5,507 nt of DNA from an uncultured Hyphomonadaceae bacterium. GTDB lineage: Bacteria > Pseudomonadota > Alphaproteobacteria > Caulobacterales > Hyphomonadaceae. The stretch is taken from assembly GCA_937873805.1 (NCBI GenBank), contig CALMWO010000185.1, positions 1 through 5,507 on the forward strand, given 5' to 3'. The notes under the pieces were generated by a model. The model saw only the letters and a list, made by a program, of their open reading frames with translations, searched no databases and had not been told where the DNA came from. The first letter of the stretch is position 1, and each line of letters begins with the position of its first letter. The translations under genes and the position numbers were made by a program. Below, piece after piece: positions 4,949 through 5,507 of this stretch.

Positions 4949-5507
4949 CTCTGCCGGCTTGGCAATCTCAAGCTCTAGTGACTGGATGCCCGGCGTATGC
5001 GTCGGCGCCAGTTGCAATACGCCCTCGATCACGCCGCGCTCGCAGGCCCACGAGAACTCTCCCGTCATCGCGCCCGTCGCCTTGATCGGCTCCGCTGCGC
5101 CACACGCCCCGACCGTCTCCTTGATCCGCTCGAACTCAAGCTTCCAGTTCTCAGCCGAACGATCCATCAGAAAGTTCATCGCCAGCATCGCGCGACCAGA
5201 CTCCAGGTCGCCCGCACGATACATCGCCCCCGCAGCCTTGTAGGCAGCCGCCAGCGGCGCACTCACCGCGATTGCGTGCCCCTTCAGGACACCCGCCTTG
5301 TGCAGCTCCAGCGCCGCCAGCCGGTTGGTCACCGAGGGCCCCGCATAGGTCCGGTTGGCGAACACGAATAGCCTGACGCCCTGATCAGGCAGCAGCAGCA
5401 GGTTCGACCCATAGCCCGGATACCCGCCGCTATGCGCCAGCGTGAAACCGAGATCGCAATCCATCCCCGCATTCATGCCCATGCCATAGGTGTTCGCATA
5501 CCGGCAC
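4946..5507 (-). CDS. Serine hydrolase, beta-lactamase/transpeptidase fold (C-terminal part, 5' end outside window)
   Basis: The reading frame is open to the right edge (first full codon at 5506), so the ATG at 5482 is internal and not the start. The visible ~186 residues begin with RYANTYGMGMNAGMD and then LAHSGGYPGYGSNLLLLPDQGVRLFVFANRTYAG. The HSGG (complement of 5423-5434) corresponds to the third active-site motif (KTG/HxG box) of class C beta-lactamase-like esterases and peptidases. The SxxK and YxN motifs must lie in the missing N-terminal part. After the fold comes a C-terminal extension of about 130 residues containing FLMDRSAENWKLEFERIKETVGAC and FSWACERGVIEGVLQLAPTHTPGIQSLELE. This resembles an accessory domain attached to such hydrolases, with two cysteines (in GACGA and WACERG) that could pair if the protein is exported. 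Substrate is unknown; a true beta-lactamase role is not implied. Confidence 0.82.
   Translation of the reverse strand, partial: CRYANTYGMGMNAGMDCDLGFTLAHSGGYPGYGSNLLLLPDQGVRLFVFANRTYAGPSVTNRLAALELHKAGVLKGHAIAVSAPLAAAYKAAGAMYRAGDLESGRAMLAMNFLMDRSAENWKLEFERIKETVGACGAAEPIKATGAMTGEFSWACERGVIEGVLQLAPTHTPGIQSLELEIAKPAE

Noticed and set aside
5437..5482. ATG at 5482 as the start of a small 178-residue protein
   Set aside because: The frame stays open to the window edge with family-like residues upstream, and the protein would lack the catalytic SxxK, so it is the C-terminal part of a larger hydrolase.

Overview
The window is GC-rich chromosomal DNA with strong C/G preference at third codon positions. 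The combination of metZ, apaG, hslO and folE, together with the look of the proteins, suggests an alphaproteobacterium, perhaps Hyphomonadales/Caulobacterales-like. The lineage is an inference. No mobile element, tRNA, rRNA, CRISPR array or phage gene is visible. The genes are six complete CDSs and one truncated by the right edge.

Left part (1-2655, all plus strand): metZ encodes a PLP-dependent O-succinylhomoserine sulfhydrylase for methionine synthesis. A 183-base gap follows, holding a striking paired operator-like palindrome (1280-1320). Next is a YceI-family gene whose product carries a lipoprotein signal, closed by a perfect 13-bp stem terminator (2156-2188). apaG follows; it most likely starts at a TTG codon at 2248 behind a good Shine-Dalgarno sequence.

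Middle (2709-4131, minus strand): a small periplasmic cytochrome c converges on apaG. It has a normal CSSCH haem motif but no distal methionine. Between it and the upstream hslO (Hsp33, redox-regulated chaperone) is a near-consensus FNR/FixK-type box (3089-3102), placed to control the cytochrome. A hairpin overlaps the cytochrome's ribosome-binding site.

Right part (4132-5507): folE, a GTP cyclohydrolase I of a divergent subtype, runs divergently from hslO. It may be read from a leaderless transcript. It meets, with a 5-base gap and a shared hairpin, the C-terminal part of a serine-hydrolase (class C beta-lactamase fold) gene on the minus strand whose 5' part lies outside the window.

Most of the window is housekeeping metabolism and stress functions rather than one system. 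The points worth following are regulatory (paired operator, FNR-type box, SD-occluding hairpin, leaderless folE start) and the missing haem ligand in the cytochrome. I found no convincing evidence of a wholly new multi-gene system.
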